Assembly (NCBI RefSeq): GCF_019583405.1
Contig: NZ_SZUU01000003.1
Location: forward strand, 62,001 to 126,000
Origin: Bacteroides fragilis
GTDB lineage: Bacteria > Bacteroidota > Bacteroidia > Bacteroidales > Bacteroidaceae
DNA length: 64,000 nt
Reading direction: 5' to 3'
Shown: one piece after another, positions 20,091 through 28,679 of the stretch
Layout: the number at the start of each line of letters is the position of its first letter
How positions within the stretch are numbered: the stretch's first letter is position 1
Notes under the pieces: generated by a model
Databases searched by the model: none
The model's input: only the letters and a program-made list of their open reading frames with translations
What the model was told of the DNA's origin: nothing
Position numbers and translations under genes: made by a program

Positions 20091-20107
20091 AAGTTCGTTT
20101 AGAACTT
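20091..20107. repeat. Dyad site 6, AAGTTC-GTTTA-GAACTT, proximal to susC D
   Basis: A perfect dyad, 149 bp from the susC D start, with the same spacer as dyad 1 in inverted orientation. It opens the 627-bp inverted repeat. Confidence 0.8.
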
Positions 20108-20256
20108 ATACCAAACATCAAATTTTAAACCTAAATTAATAAAGAAAAGAATGAGAGAGAAACCGTAAATGACGTTAACCTGGTGCAGCGATGCTTTAGA
20201 AGTGTCCTGTGCTCACTTTATCAATCAAAATTACAATCTAATAATTAATCGTATTT
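20108..20256 (+). promoter_or_regulatory. Conserved susC leader
   Basis: The ~150 bp between dyad and ATG are identical to the susC A leader. Parts are shared with the B leader (a TTTTAAACCTAAA block and the last ~40 bp), and a few blocks with C. No TAnnTTTG -7 box and no terminator are visible between fecR and susC D, so susC D is either co-transcribed with fecR or uses an ECF-type promoter I cannot recognise. Confidence 0.55.
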
Positions 20257-23200
20257 ATGAGAAAATGCAACATGCGGTGGTTTAGTCCGCAAAGAATGAA
20301 AAAGCATCTGGCTTTTGCTTTGGCAGTTAGCCTGATAGCTATGGTACCTGTGAGTGCCTTCGCTCAAGTACTAAAGATTTCAATGACGAAGACAAACGTA
20401 TCCATCGAGAGTGTACTGCGTGAACTTGAAAAACAAAGCGAGTATACTTTCTTCTACAATGACAATCAGGTAAAGCTGAACAAGAAAGTATCCATCAATG
20501 TGTCGGATGCTCCGATCGAAACTGTACTGAACGAAGTTTTCAAAAACTCGGGATATACCTATAAGATTGTAGACAATCAAATCGTAGTGTCTACTGTGAC
20601 TGCAGCTGCCAAGGATGTGCAGGCTGTTCAACAGCAGAAGCAGAGAAAAATTACCGGAGTCGTGAAAGATGCAATGGGTGAAGCCATCATCGGAGCATCA
20701 GTAGTAGAAAAAGGTACTACCTCTAATGGTACCATTACTAATATTGAAGGTGAATTTACCTTAAATACTGCTGGTAAGGAACTTCAGATTACTTATATCG
20801 GTTACGTACCTCAGACCATTGTACTTAAACCGGGAGTTAACAATTACAATGTCATAATGAAGGAGGACACTAAAACTTTAGATGAGGTTGTGGTTGTTGG
20901 TTATGGTATTCAGAAAAAAGTCAATTTGACAGGTGCAGTATCTTCTGTTGGCGCAGATGAATTGAAAGAACGTGTAAATACAGACGTGTTGGCTTCTGTA
21001 CAGGGACAGGTTCCGGGAGTGACCATTATATCTCGTCCGGGATCTACTCCATCAATTAATATGCGTGGTCGCGGAAACTTGGGAACTTCTTCTCCTCTGT
21101 TTGTTATTGACGGTGCAATTGCTGATGCTTCTTTCTTTTCAAGCCTTGATCCGAATTCGATAGAAAGTATTTCGTTTTTGAAAGATGCAGCATCTTCTGC
21201 AATTTATGGTTCTCGTGCAGCTTATGGTGTTGTGTTGGTAAAAACAAAAGGTGGTAAAGAAGGTGATTTGAAGATCAGTTACGATGGTTCGGTTGCAGTG
21301 AAAATGGCAACTTATACACCTGATGTATTGAGTTCTGAATGGTACGCACGCTTGAGTAATGAAGCTGCTTTGAATGAAAACCCGAATACAAGCACGCTTC
21401 CTTATACTGATAAGGAGATACAAATGTTCCGTGATGGTTCTAATCCAGATATGTACCCGAATACGAATTGGTATGATTTAGTATTGAAGGATGAAGCTGT
21501 TATGACGAAACATTCTGTAAGCTTTAGTGGTGGTAATAAAGTGAAGTATTTCACTTCATTAGGATATATGTATGATGATAAATTTACTCCTGGTGCAAAA
21601 AGTGAACGTTATAACTTGACTACCAACATTTCCTCAGATATTAAGTCTTGGTTGACGATGCGTTCTAACATCAATTATATCCAAAGTACTTCTGATAATG
21701 ACAAAGGAGGGGTTATTTATACACACTTGCTGACAATCCCGTCAACTTATGTTGCTCGTCATAGTAACGGTGAATGGGGTAGTTATGAAGGTGGAAAGCC
21801 TGCTGCAACAGTAAACATGGAACGTAACCCTTTACGTCGTTTGGAAGAAGGAGGATGGTCGAACAGTAAGACTGAAAATACTTTGATAAATCTGGCCTTA
21901 GATATTAAACCTGTAAAAGGGCTGGTGTTGACTGGTGAAATGATTTATAAAGCCTGGGATTATAAATCTAAGACTTATACTGCAAATAAGAATAAGATTA
22001 AGGATTTTCAGACCGGTACTGAGTTGAATGGTACAGATGTAACCAACTCTAAGATGGAATACAGCTGGGAAGAAAACAGTCGTCTTACTTATAATGCATT
22101 GGCCAATTACGTTTGGAGTAACGAAAAGCATAATGTGAATGTATTGGCTGGTGTATCTTACGAACATTATAAATATCAGAAACAAAAATCATATCGTCTG
22201 AAATTCCCGACTAATGGTATGACAGACATGAATGGTGGTTCAAGTGCGCCGGATGATACTTATGCTGAAGGTGGAAGTAACGAAGATAAGTTGATGTCTT
22301 ACTTTGGTCGTGTAAATTATTCATTTATGGATCGTTATTTATTAGAGGCCAATATCCGTGCTGATGCTTCTTCTCGTTTCCATAAGGATAATCGTTGGGG
22401 CGTTTTCCCTTCATTTTCTGCAGGTTGGCGTATTAATCAGGAAGGATTTATGCAAGATATCAACTGGATCAATAACTTGAAGGTACGTGCATCTTGGGGA
22501 CAGTTGGGGAATATCAATAACGTAGGTCAATATGACTATTTCTCTTCCTATCAGCAGGGAGGTAACTATAACTTTGAGGATGCCATCGTTTCAGGTATTG
22601 TAGAATCTAAACCAGCCAATCCGACACTGGGATGGGAAACAGTTACTATTACTGATATCGGTGTGGATTTTGATATTTTCAATGGTCTGTTGAGCTTTAC
22701 AGCCGATTATTATAACAAGAAGACAGATGACATCCTGTTGGCATATCCGAGTCCGAAAGAAATCGGTATCGGTTCTGATTTCAAGGTTTCACAAAATATT
22801 GGTACAGTAAGTAATAAGGGGTTAGAACTGAGTATTACACATAATAAAACTCTGGGTGACTTTGCGTATACAGTTGGTTTTAACATGAGTAAGAACTGGA
22901 ATAAGGTAACTAACCTGGGAGCCAATGACCCGATTATTGAAAGTCCGTGGATTAAAAAGGTTGGTTATGCAATCGGTACTTTCTATGGATACCGCTCTGA
23001 CGGTTTGTTGACTCAGGAGGATATTGATGCTGGTAATTACATCACCGATGGTTTGGTACCTCAGGCTGGTGATATAAAATATGTAGATTTGGACGGTGAT
23101 GGTAAACTTACCGACAAAGACAGAACTTATATCGGTTGTGATGTACCTGATATTACTTATGGTGTGAATCTGAATCTTCGTTATAAAGGATTTGAATTAA

Positions 23201-23640
23201 GTATGTTCGGTCAGGGAGTTACCGGTACAAAAGTAAACTTCAGTATGGAAAATGCTTGGGCATTTTCAGATTATGCAAGTCCGCGTAAATATCACTTGAA
23301 GAGATGGACGGTAGACAATCCTAATCCGAATGCAGCTTATCCGCGCATTTATCCCCGTACAAGTAAACATTCAACTTATAACCAATACTTCTCTGACTAC
23401 TGGTTGTTCGATGCCGATTATTTCCGCATCAAGAATATAACATTCGGATATTCTTTCCAGAAGCCGGTTTTGCAGAAGTTGAGTCTGGAGGCATTGAAGC
23501 TTTATGTTGCGGCTGAAAATCCGTTTACTATTCGTGCTGACCACCGTATGGAAGATTTCGACCCTGAAACAGCTTCAGGACGCGGCGTTAATACTCGTGG
23601 TACGTCTTCGATTGCTTTTGGTGTAAATCTAACATTCTAA
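20257..23640 (+). CDS. SusC-family TonB-dependent transporter with STN domain (pair D)
   Basis: A 1127-residue importer with signal peptide to ~Ala36, STN domain ~40-112, carboxypeptidase-regulatory-like domain ~130-215, DEVVVVGYG, plug (IESISFLKDAASSAIYGSRA) and barrel ending in GVNLTF. Its first ~150 residues are nearly those of SusC A, while plug and barrel resemble SusC B. It is the only susC on the same strand and directly downstream of sigma-fecR, 252 bp after fecR with no terminator, so it is the pair I expect to be expressed in this configuration. The leader carries three stacked dyads. Confidence 0.96.
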   Translation: MRKCNMRWFSPQRMKKHLAFALAVSLIAMVPVSAFAQVLKISMTKTNVSIESVLRELEKQSEYTFFYNDNQVKLNKKVSINVSDAPIETVLNEVFKNSGYTYKIVDNQIVVSTVTAAAKDVQAVQQQKQRKITGVVKDAMGEAIIGASVVEKGTTSNGTITNIEGEFTLNTAGKELQITYIGYVPQTIVLKPGVNNYNVIMKEDTKTLDEVVVVGYGIQKKVNLTGAVSSVGADELKERVNTDVLASVQGQVPGVTIISRPGSTPSINMRGRGNLGTSSPLFVIDGAIADASFFSSLDPNSIESISFLKDAASSAIYGSRAAYGVVLVKTKGGKEGDLKISYDGSVAVKMATYTPDVLSSEWYARLSNEAALNENPNTSTLPYTDKEIQMFRDGSNPDMYPNTNWYDLVLKDEAVMTKHSVSFSGGNKVKYFTSLGYMYDDKFTPGAKSERYNLTTNISSDIKSWLTMRSNINYIQSTSDNDKGGVIYTHLLTIPSTYVARHSNGEWGSYEGGKPAATVNMERNPLRRLEEGGWSNSKTENTLINLALDIKPVKGLVLTGEMIYKAWDYKSKTYTANKNKIKDFQTGTELNGTDVTNSKMEYSWEENSRLTYNALANYVWSNEKHNVNVLAGVSYEHYKYQKQKSYRLKFPTNGMTDMNGGSSAPDDTYAEGGSNEDKLMSYFGRVNYSFMDRYLLEANIRADASSRFHKDNRWGVFPSFSAGWRINQEGFMQDINWINNLKVRASWGQLGNINNVGQYDYFSSYQQGGNYNFEDAIVSGIVESKPANPTLGWETVTITDIGVDFDIFNGLLSFTADYYNKKTDDILLAYPSPKEIGIGSDFKVSQNIGTVSNKGLELSITHNKTLGDFAYTVGFNMSKNWNKVTNLGANDPIIESPWIKKVGYAIGTFYGYRSDGLLTQEDIDAGNYITDGLVPQAGDIKYVDLDGDGKLTDKDRTYIGCDVPDITYGVNLNLRYKGFELSMFGQGVTGTKVNFSMENAWAFSDYASPRKYHLKRWTVDNPNPNAAYPRIYPRTSKHSTYNQYFSDYWLFDADYFRIKNITFGYSFQKPVLQKLSLEALKLYVAAENPFTIRADHRMEDFDPETASGRGVNTRGTSSIAFGVNLTF

Positions 23641-23658
23641 CATTATTGATTATAAAAG

Positions 23659-25443
23659 ATGAAAACTATAAATAAATTATTCAAGGGTATATTCCTTTGC
23701 ACTTTAGTTAGTGTAAGTGTTAGTAGTTGCGACTTGGAAGTGGAGCCGCCTGCTAATATTGCGGCCGAGACATATTGGACATCTGAAAAAGATGCTTGGT
23801 ATAATCTGAACTCAATTTATTCTGCAGCAATTCCGGGTATCGGTATTTACGGAGATGCTTATTCGGATGATGTATATTGTCAATATGCACACGAGTCTAA
23901 GGCAAAAATATTCCAGCAAGATGGTTTTAGTCCTCTATATGACGAAGGCTGGAACTTTGAGACAATCCGTAAGGAGAATTTATTTTTGCAGAAAGTCGGT
24001 AATTGTGAGATGGATGAATCTTTAAGAGAAAGATTCAAGGCGGAGGTGCGTGCAATGCGTGCATGGACTTATCTGGGCATGACTATGACATTCGGTAAAG
24101 TGCCTTTGATTACTGAAGTGCTGGATTATAACTCGCCTAATATTCCCCGTGACGAGGTAAGTGTTATTCGTGATTTTATTATGAAAGAACTTACTGAGGC
24201 TGCTGCAATATTGCCTGAGAAATATACTGGTGGTTATCCGAATGAAAAGGGACGTATCACAAAATATGCTTGTTTGTCATTGAAAGCAAGAGCGGCTCTG
24301 TATTTTGGAGACTACGCTTTAGCAGAAACTACTGCTAAGGAAGTGATGGATAAGGGAGGCTTCTCTTTGTTCAAGATTTCTTCTTTATCGGAAGCACAGA
24401 AGAAAGAGGCGGAAGAAATGAGTTTGTATATTGATTTTGAAGAAAAAGGAATCGATAAAGACGAATTCATTAAGGGTATGTTTAATTATGAAGCTTTGTG
24501 GCATACAGAAAATGCTAATCCGGATAATCCCGAATACATTATGACTCGTCAATATGCTGCTTCCAGTTGGGATTATCAAGATATGACTCGTTATACAAGT
24601 ATGCGTCCGAATCAGTTGGGTGGTTGGTCTTCTGTAACTCCGACACAGAATCTGGTAGATGCTTATTGGGGAGTTGATGGCCACAGTGTACCGCAGTTGC
24701 CTACTCCGGAAGAACGTGCTAAAGCGTACAACGAGATTAAGGCAGACTTGGATGCTTATCAAAAACCCGAAGGAGAAGCTAAGTTTATCGCTTTCTGTCA
24801 GGAAAAGATAAAGAATGGAACATTGAAAGATTATAAATATATTCAGGAGTTCCGTAACCGTGATAGCCGTATGTATGTTTCTATCTTGATGCCATTCAAG
24901 AGTTGGTATGAATCTAATTATGGTGATAAGTTTGTGTATGAATGGATAAAGAATGGTAATAACGAATCAAAGACCGGATTTAACTTCCGCAAGATGCTTT
25001 CATTGGAAAATGATGCTAATGGCGATGGACAGGCAACCGGTGATTATCCTTGTATCCGTTATGCTGAAATTTTATTGATTTATGCTGAAGCGCATACACA
25101 GACTACTGGGTATGATGCTGCAACAGAAGCAGCTTTAAATCAGTTGCGTGACCGTTGCGGTATGCCGGATGTTCCTTCTGGTTTGAGCAAAGAAGAAGGT
25201 TTGAAACTGATTCAGAACGAACGTCGTATTGAATTGGCCGGTGAAGGTTTCCGTGGTGACGATATGACTCGTTATAGTGACGATTACTGGAAAGAGCACA
25301 TGAACAATGTATCCATCATGACTCCTGACGGTGATACGGAACTTACAATGAAATGGAGTTCTCGTATGCGTCTGAAACCAATTCCGCAAACAGCTATTGA
25401 CTTAAATCCGTTATTGGCTGGCGATCAGAACCCGGGATATTAA
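23659..25443 (+). CDS. SusD/RagB-family outer-membrane lipoprotein (pair D)
   Basis: A 594-residue surface lipoprotein with lipobox VSSC (Cys24), followed by DLEVEPPANIAAETYW. It is closely related to SusD B along its length, including CIRYAEILLIYAEA, LRDRCGMPDVP, NERRIELAGEG and the DLNPLLAGDQNPGY end. It starts 18 bp after susC D. The natural terminator behind it appears to be split by the insertion sequence at 25497-27246. Confidence 0.95.
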   Translation: MKTINKLFKGIFLCTLVSVSVSSCDLEVEPPANIAAETYWTSEKDAWYNLNSIYSAAIPGIGIYGDAYSDDVYCQYAHESKAKIFQQDGFSPLYDEGWNFETIRKENLFLQKVGNCEMDESLRERFKAEVRAMRAWTYLGMTMTFGKVPLITEVLDYNSPNIPRDEVSVIRDFIMKELTEAAAILPEKYTGGYPNEKGRITKYACLSLKARAALYFGDYALAETTAKEVMDKGGFSLFKISSLSEAQKKEAEEMSLYIDFEEKGIDKDEFIKGMFNYEALWHTENANPDNPEYIMTRQYAASSWDYQDMTRYTSMRPNQLGGWSSVTPTQNLVDAYWGVDGHSVPQLPTPEERAKAYNEIKADLDAYQKPEGEAKFIAFCQEKIKNGTLKDYKYIQEFRNRDSRMYVSILMPFKSWYESNYGDKFVYEWIKNGNNESKTGFNFRKMLSLENDANGDGQATGDYPCIRYAEILLIYAEAHTQTTGYDAATEAALNQLRDRCGMPDVPSGLSKEEGLKLIQNERRIELAGEGFRGDDMTRYSDDYWKEHMNNVSIMTPDGDTELTMKWSSRMRLKPIPQTAIDLNPLLAGDQNPGY

Positions 25444-25488
25444 TTTAACACAGATATCTCTTAATTAAAGGTTGAAAAAAGGGATCGG

Positions 25489-25496
25489 TTTTAAAA
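25489..25496. repeat. Left target-site duplication TTTTAAAA of the IS element
   Basis: The eight-base palindrome TTTTAAAA flanks the element on both sides (25489-25496 and 27247-27254). The bases beyond are complementary across the element (AAAGGGATCGG versus CCGGTCCCTTT), so the empty site would be a hairpin with TTTTAAAA as its centre. Confidence 0.75.
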
Positions 25497-25552
25497 GAGG
25501 GCACTGAAAAAGTGATCTTTTTTTAGCTTCCAATCCTTTTTAGAAATTACCG

Positions 25553-25601
25553 GAAAAAGTTGTATGTTGAATGCTGCATTTCATTCACATGCAACTTTTT
25601 C
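25553..25601 (-). terminator. Hairpin downstream of the transposase gene
   Basis: A 14-bp stem with one G.T pair (arms 25553-25566 and 25588-25601). It lies downstream of the transposase stop and probably ends its transcript. Confidence 0.5.
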
Positions 25602-25679
25602 TTATATTAAGGAGAATAACTCAACTCTTTGGTTTATACAAGCCGTATTTGTCGTCCACGGACATGGATTACATTTACT

Positions 25680-27128
25680 TTAACTCAGTTTGAGTATTCT
25701 CTTGAGATTTGCTGCAAAAATAGCCATTGCTCCTTGCATTTTCATACATGACAATCCGTAGGACTGCGCCCTGTCATATCCATATACCTGTTTCAGTTCC
25801 GCATTTTTAGCTTCAATCTTATAACGTTCGGCAGCCTTCTCTTTGAACCGTTCGGTTTGTTGGAACTCTACCTGTTGTTGCTGCTCATCGGTTTTTATGG
25901 GAACAGAATAGGTTTTAGATTTAGCTCCCGGCTTATAACACCCCTCTCGTCTTGAGCAGCATTGACACTTATGCACATCAAAATAATAAGTATACGCCTG
26001 ATTCCATGCTCCATTTTTTCTCCCCTGTTTTGCCCTCCGTATAGCTATGTGACCGGCAGGGCAAACAAACATGCCGGCATCCTTATTGTAATCAAACTTG
26101 TCTTCTTCCTTTCTGAAACCCTGGCTGATACCGGGATTCAATTTAGCTACCAACTCAAAGTGTTCATCACGAGCTTTCTCCAGATTATCCTTTCCCGAAT
26201 AAGCTGAATCACCAATCACTGTTTGTACATCGATACCATTCTTTCGGCTTTGTTCAATCAATGCGGGTAGCTGGGGGCCGTCTCCCTTCTCACCGGAAGT
26301 TATGACAGCCGCTGCTATGATGCGCTCCTCGGTCATTCCGATATGCGTCTTATACCCAAAGAAAGAACTATCTTCCGATTTGTGCCCGATACGTGCATCC
26401 TCATCTTCAGAGACAGTGTAATGGTCGCTGATATCATCCAATGTCTCTTTTAAGAGGTTCAATTTTTCCTTTATTTTGGGAATACAGACGAAGGGGGCCT
26501 GTTCTTTTAATGTATCAATCAGTGTTTGCGTATAAGTCAGCTCATGTTCCAGAACGTCATCAGAATTCTTCTCGGGTAATAGTTCCTTTATCTTTTCATC
26601 CACTTCATAGAGACATTTACGTAACTGTTTGGAACGCAACTTCAGTATCTCAATAGGAGAATGGGGATTTGAACGCGAACCGGTATGTGTGGCATCAACG
26701 ATTACAGAAGTGGATTTTATAATGCCTTTCTCTATTGCCAAAGTTACCGTCTTGTTGATAAGCAGGTTCAACAAGTCCATATCTTTCAGACGGAGCTTAC
26801 GAAATTTGCATAAAGAGCTGGCGTCTATCACATCCTCTTCCGGTACCATTCCTAAAAAGTATTTAAAGGACATATCATAGCGTGAACGTTCAACCACATC
26901 AATATCAGACAAATCATAAATTGTTTTTAAAAGAAGGTACTTGAACATACGAATAGGGCTCTCGGCGGTACGACCATTGTTCGGACAATATTTGGAAACA
27001 AGCTCATTATAAACAAAGGAAAAGTCTATCAGCGAGTTGATACGTCGAAGTAGGTTATCCTGAGGGATGATCAAATCATAAAGACTTGAATAATCACTAA
27101 AAGTCAAACGTTCTTGAGATGCTAGCAT
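25680..27128 (-). CDS. IS1182-family transposase (DDE)
   Basis: A 482-residue transposase of normal length. The N-terminal DUF772-like part (CPNNGRTAESPIRMFKYLLLK; RYDMSFKYFLG; SLCKFRKLRL) precedes a DDE catalytic core: the first acidic residue in VIVDATHTGS, a second in QTVIGDSAYSG, and a late glutamate in AERYKIEAKNAELKQVYG. A cysteine cluster (CQCCSRREGCY) is usual for the family. No frameshift or internal stop is present. Confidence 0.93.
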   Translation of the reverse strand: MLASQERLTFSDYSSLYDLIIPQDNLLRRINSLIDFSFVYNELVSKYCPNNGRTAESPIRMFKYLLLKTIYDLSDIDVVERSRYDMSFKYFLGMVPEEDVIDASSLCKFRKLRLKDMDLLNLLINKTVTLAIEKGIIKSTSVIVDATHTGSRSNPHSPIEILKLRSKQLRKCLYEVDEKIKELLPEKNSDDVLEHELTYTQTLIDTLKEQAPFVCIPKIKEKLNLLKETLDDISDHYTVSEDEDARIGHKSEDSSFFGYKTHIGMTEERIIAAAVITSGEKGDGPQLPALIEQSRKNGIDVQTVIGDSAYSGKDNLEKARDEHFELVAKLNPGISQGFRKEEDKFDYNKDAGMFVCPAGHIAIRRAKQGRKNGAWNQAYTYYFDVHKCQCCSRREGCYKPGAKSKTYSVPIKTDEQQQQVEFQQTERFKEKAAERYKIEAKNAELKQVYGYDRAQSYGLSCMKMQGAMAIFAANLKRILKLS

Positions 27129-27164
27129 TGCGGTATTCTTTTGGTGACTCTAAGATACAAAAAA

Positions 27165-27208
27165 ACGGTATAAAGCCGTATTATTTTGGATTTATACCGT
27201 CATTTTTT
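27165..27208 (+). terminator. Inward-facing hairpin and T-run at the right end of the IS
   Basis: A 10-bp perfect stem (27165-27174 and 27191-27200, 16-nt loop) followed by a T-run on the plus strand. It lies upstream of the transposase start. Hairpins in this position can shield a transposase from outside transcription; that role is inferred. Confidence 0.45.
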
Positions 27209-27283
27209 AAGTAGAAGAGATACAGCAGGACTTTTTCAGTGCCCTCTTTTAAAACCGGTCCCTTTTCTTGTTTTTATATAGTT

Positions 27284-28534
27284 TTAATTATTTTCCCATG
27301 CTCCTCTTGTAAAATCCGGTATTTCTACAGGAATACTGCCGTTTAATACCGATTGCTCGCTTAGTTCTGTGATGCATGACCATTCGGCGGCATCGTATAC
27401 ATCCATATCCAATGGGAGCCCGTTGCGCAGGCAATGAATCAAACGGCAATCCATGACATAATTCATTTCATTGGGCAGATTTCTCCGATGGGCTTCTGCA
27501 CCGTAAGTAGCTGTAAAAGGGTGTTTGTAGCGTTCCATAATATCTTCAAGCGCTTTTCCTTCGAGAGGAGCACTTGCATCGGGCTCAAGGGCGATACAGG
27601 GAACGGGATACTTCTGGGCAAAGCCTTCCGTACCACAGATTGTATGGAGGCGGCTGTACGGGCGTGGAGTGACGACATTATACTGAACCATGATACTCTT
27701 GCCTTTCATTGTGTGAATCAAGGTGGTGTTCATATCTCCCAACCGATACTTTTGACGGGCTTCGGGAGAATTTTCTCCGAATGTCTTACGGGCGTACGAC
27801 GTCATGCCGGCTTGCAGACTCGATAATGAAACGAGATAATTCATGCGGTCGCCCCGGTGAATATTCAGTATCTGGCAAATGGGGCCTAAGCCGTGGGTAG
27901 GATAGGGGTTACCGGTATGCTCTATACTATATTTCCTTCCCCAATGATTGTGAAATCCTCCTTTACTTTCGTCGGCGAAGTAGATAGAGCGCAGATCATG
28001 TATGTATGCTCCCTCTACGTGCGTTATCTCTCCGAATACACCCTGTTGTGCCATATTCAGTGTGGTCAGTGCAAATGGATCGTAGCAACAGTTTTCAAGC
28101 ATCATACAGTGTTGCCTTGTCTTCTCGGCTGTATCTACCAGCTTCCAGCATTCTTCTACGGTCATGGCTGCCGGAACTTCGATGGCTACGTGTTTACCGT
28201 GTTCCATAGCATAAACTGCCATGGGAGTATGTGTCAGCCAATCGGTACAGATAAACACCAGGTCAATATCATTCCGTTCACACATTTGTTTCCATCCATC
28301 CGGCCCGGTATAACCATCCGGTTGGGGATAGCCTGCTTCCCGGAGAATTTTCTGCGCTTTAGTTAGGTTACCTTCCCTGATTTCGCAAAGTGCTTTGATT
28401 TCGATTCCTTCGATTTGCAGATAACGTTGTAAAGTCAATACACCTCTATTGCCAAGCCCAATGAAAGCAAGGCGCACAATGGGCATGGGAGGATGTGCCA
28501 GTCCGAGCACATGTGTTTGTGAAGGAGTTCTCAT
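27284..28534 (-). CDS. GH109-like Gfo/Idh/MocA protein, candidate alpha-N-acetylgalactosaminidase
   Basis: A 416-residue NAD(P)-binding Gfo/Idh/MocA-fold protein. The dinucleotide motif GLGNRG is at 26-31, and the [12 protein letters not shown] and MMLENCCYD segments are typical of glycoside hydrolase family 109. The Tyr-x-x-His pair in YPTHGLGP (Tyr211, His214) matches catalytic residues described for the family, which removes terminal alpha-GalNAc by an NAD-dependent mechanism. The family normally carries an export signal. Here the protein begins where a mature GH109 would begin, with an in-frame stop three codons upstream, so a signal peptide is missing. It faces the IS and ends 30 bp from the right flank duplication. 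A link to the neighbouring uptake locus (mucin-type glycans) is inference. Confidence 0.75.
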   Translation of the reverse strand: MRTPSQTHVLGLAHPPMPIVRLAFIGLGNRGVLTLQRYLQIEGIEIKALCEIREGNLTKAQKILREAGYPQPDGYTGPDGWKQMCERNDIDLVFICTDWLTHTPMAVYAMEHGKHVAIEVPAAMTVEECWKLVDTAEKTRQHCMMLENCCYDPFALTTLNMAQQGVFGEITHVEGAYIHDLRSIYFADESKGGFHNHWGRKYSIEHTGNPYPTHGLGPICQILNIHRGDRMNYLVSLSSLQAGMTSYARKTFGENSPEARQKYRLGDMNTTLIHTMKGKSIMVQYNVVTPRPYSRLHTICGTEGFAQKYPVPCIALEPDASAPLEGKALEDIMERYKHPFTATYGAEAHRRNLPNEMNYVMDCRLIHCLRNGLPLDMDVYDAAEWSCITELSEQSVLNGSIPVEIPDFTRGAWENN

Positions 28535-28560
28535 ATGTGGTTAGGATGTTAGGGTTATAT

Positions 28561-28596
28561 ATAAAAAAAGAGAATCTAATTTCTCAGATTCTCTTT
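28561..28596 (-). terminator. Terminator behind the tRNA pair
   Basis: A perfect 11-bp stem (28567-28577 and 28586-28596, 8-nt loop) followed on the minus strand by a U-run, immediately after the tRNA-Gly 3' end. Confidence 0.85.
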
Positions 28597-28598
28597 AG

Positions 28599-28671
28599 AG
28601 CGGAAGACGGGGCTCAAACCCGCGACCCTCAGCTTGGAAGGCTAATGCTCTATCAACTGAGCTACTTCCGC
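28599..28671 (-). tRNA. tRNA-Gly (anticodon TCC)
   Basis: 73 nt forming a full cloverleaf: acceptor GCGGAAG/CTTCCGC, anticodon loop CTTCCAA (TCC), T-arm GGGTTTGAGCC, and discriminator U as usual for glycine. CCA is not encoded. Confidence 0.92.
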
Positions 28672-28679
28672 AATTTTTG

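Larger units (their letters stand above)
20089..20715 (+). repeat. Right arm of the 627-bp inverted repeat (partner 6067-6693)
   Basis: Covers dyad 6, the whole leader and the first ~153 codons of susC D. Identity to the other arm starts exactly at the two C bases before the dyad and ends in the carboxypeptidase-regulatory-like domain. Confidence 0.9.
25497..27246 (-). mobile_element. IS1182-like insertion sequence, 1750 bp
   Basis: Bounded by perfect 17-bp terminal inverted repeats beginning GAGGGCACTG (25497-25513 and 27230-27246). It contains one intact transposase gene on the minus strand, with internal hairpins on both sides of it (25553-25601 and 27165-27208). The apparent duplicated target is palindromic. 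It looks complete and possibly active. Confidence 0.88.

Noticed and set aside
6675..20107. Reading the dyads as ordinary operators of one regulator
   Set aside because: Not excluded, but operators would not need three different spacers each shared by exactly one inverted pair, nor flanking identity that stops abruptly.
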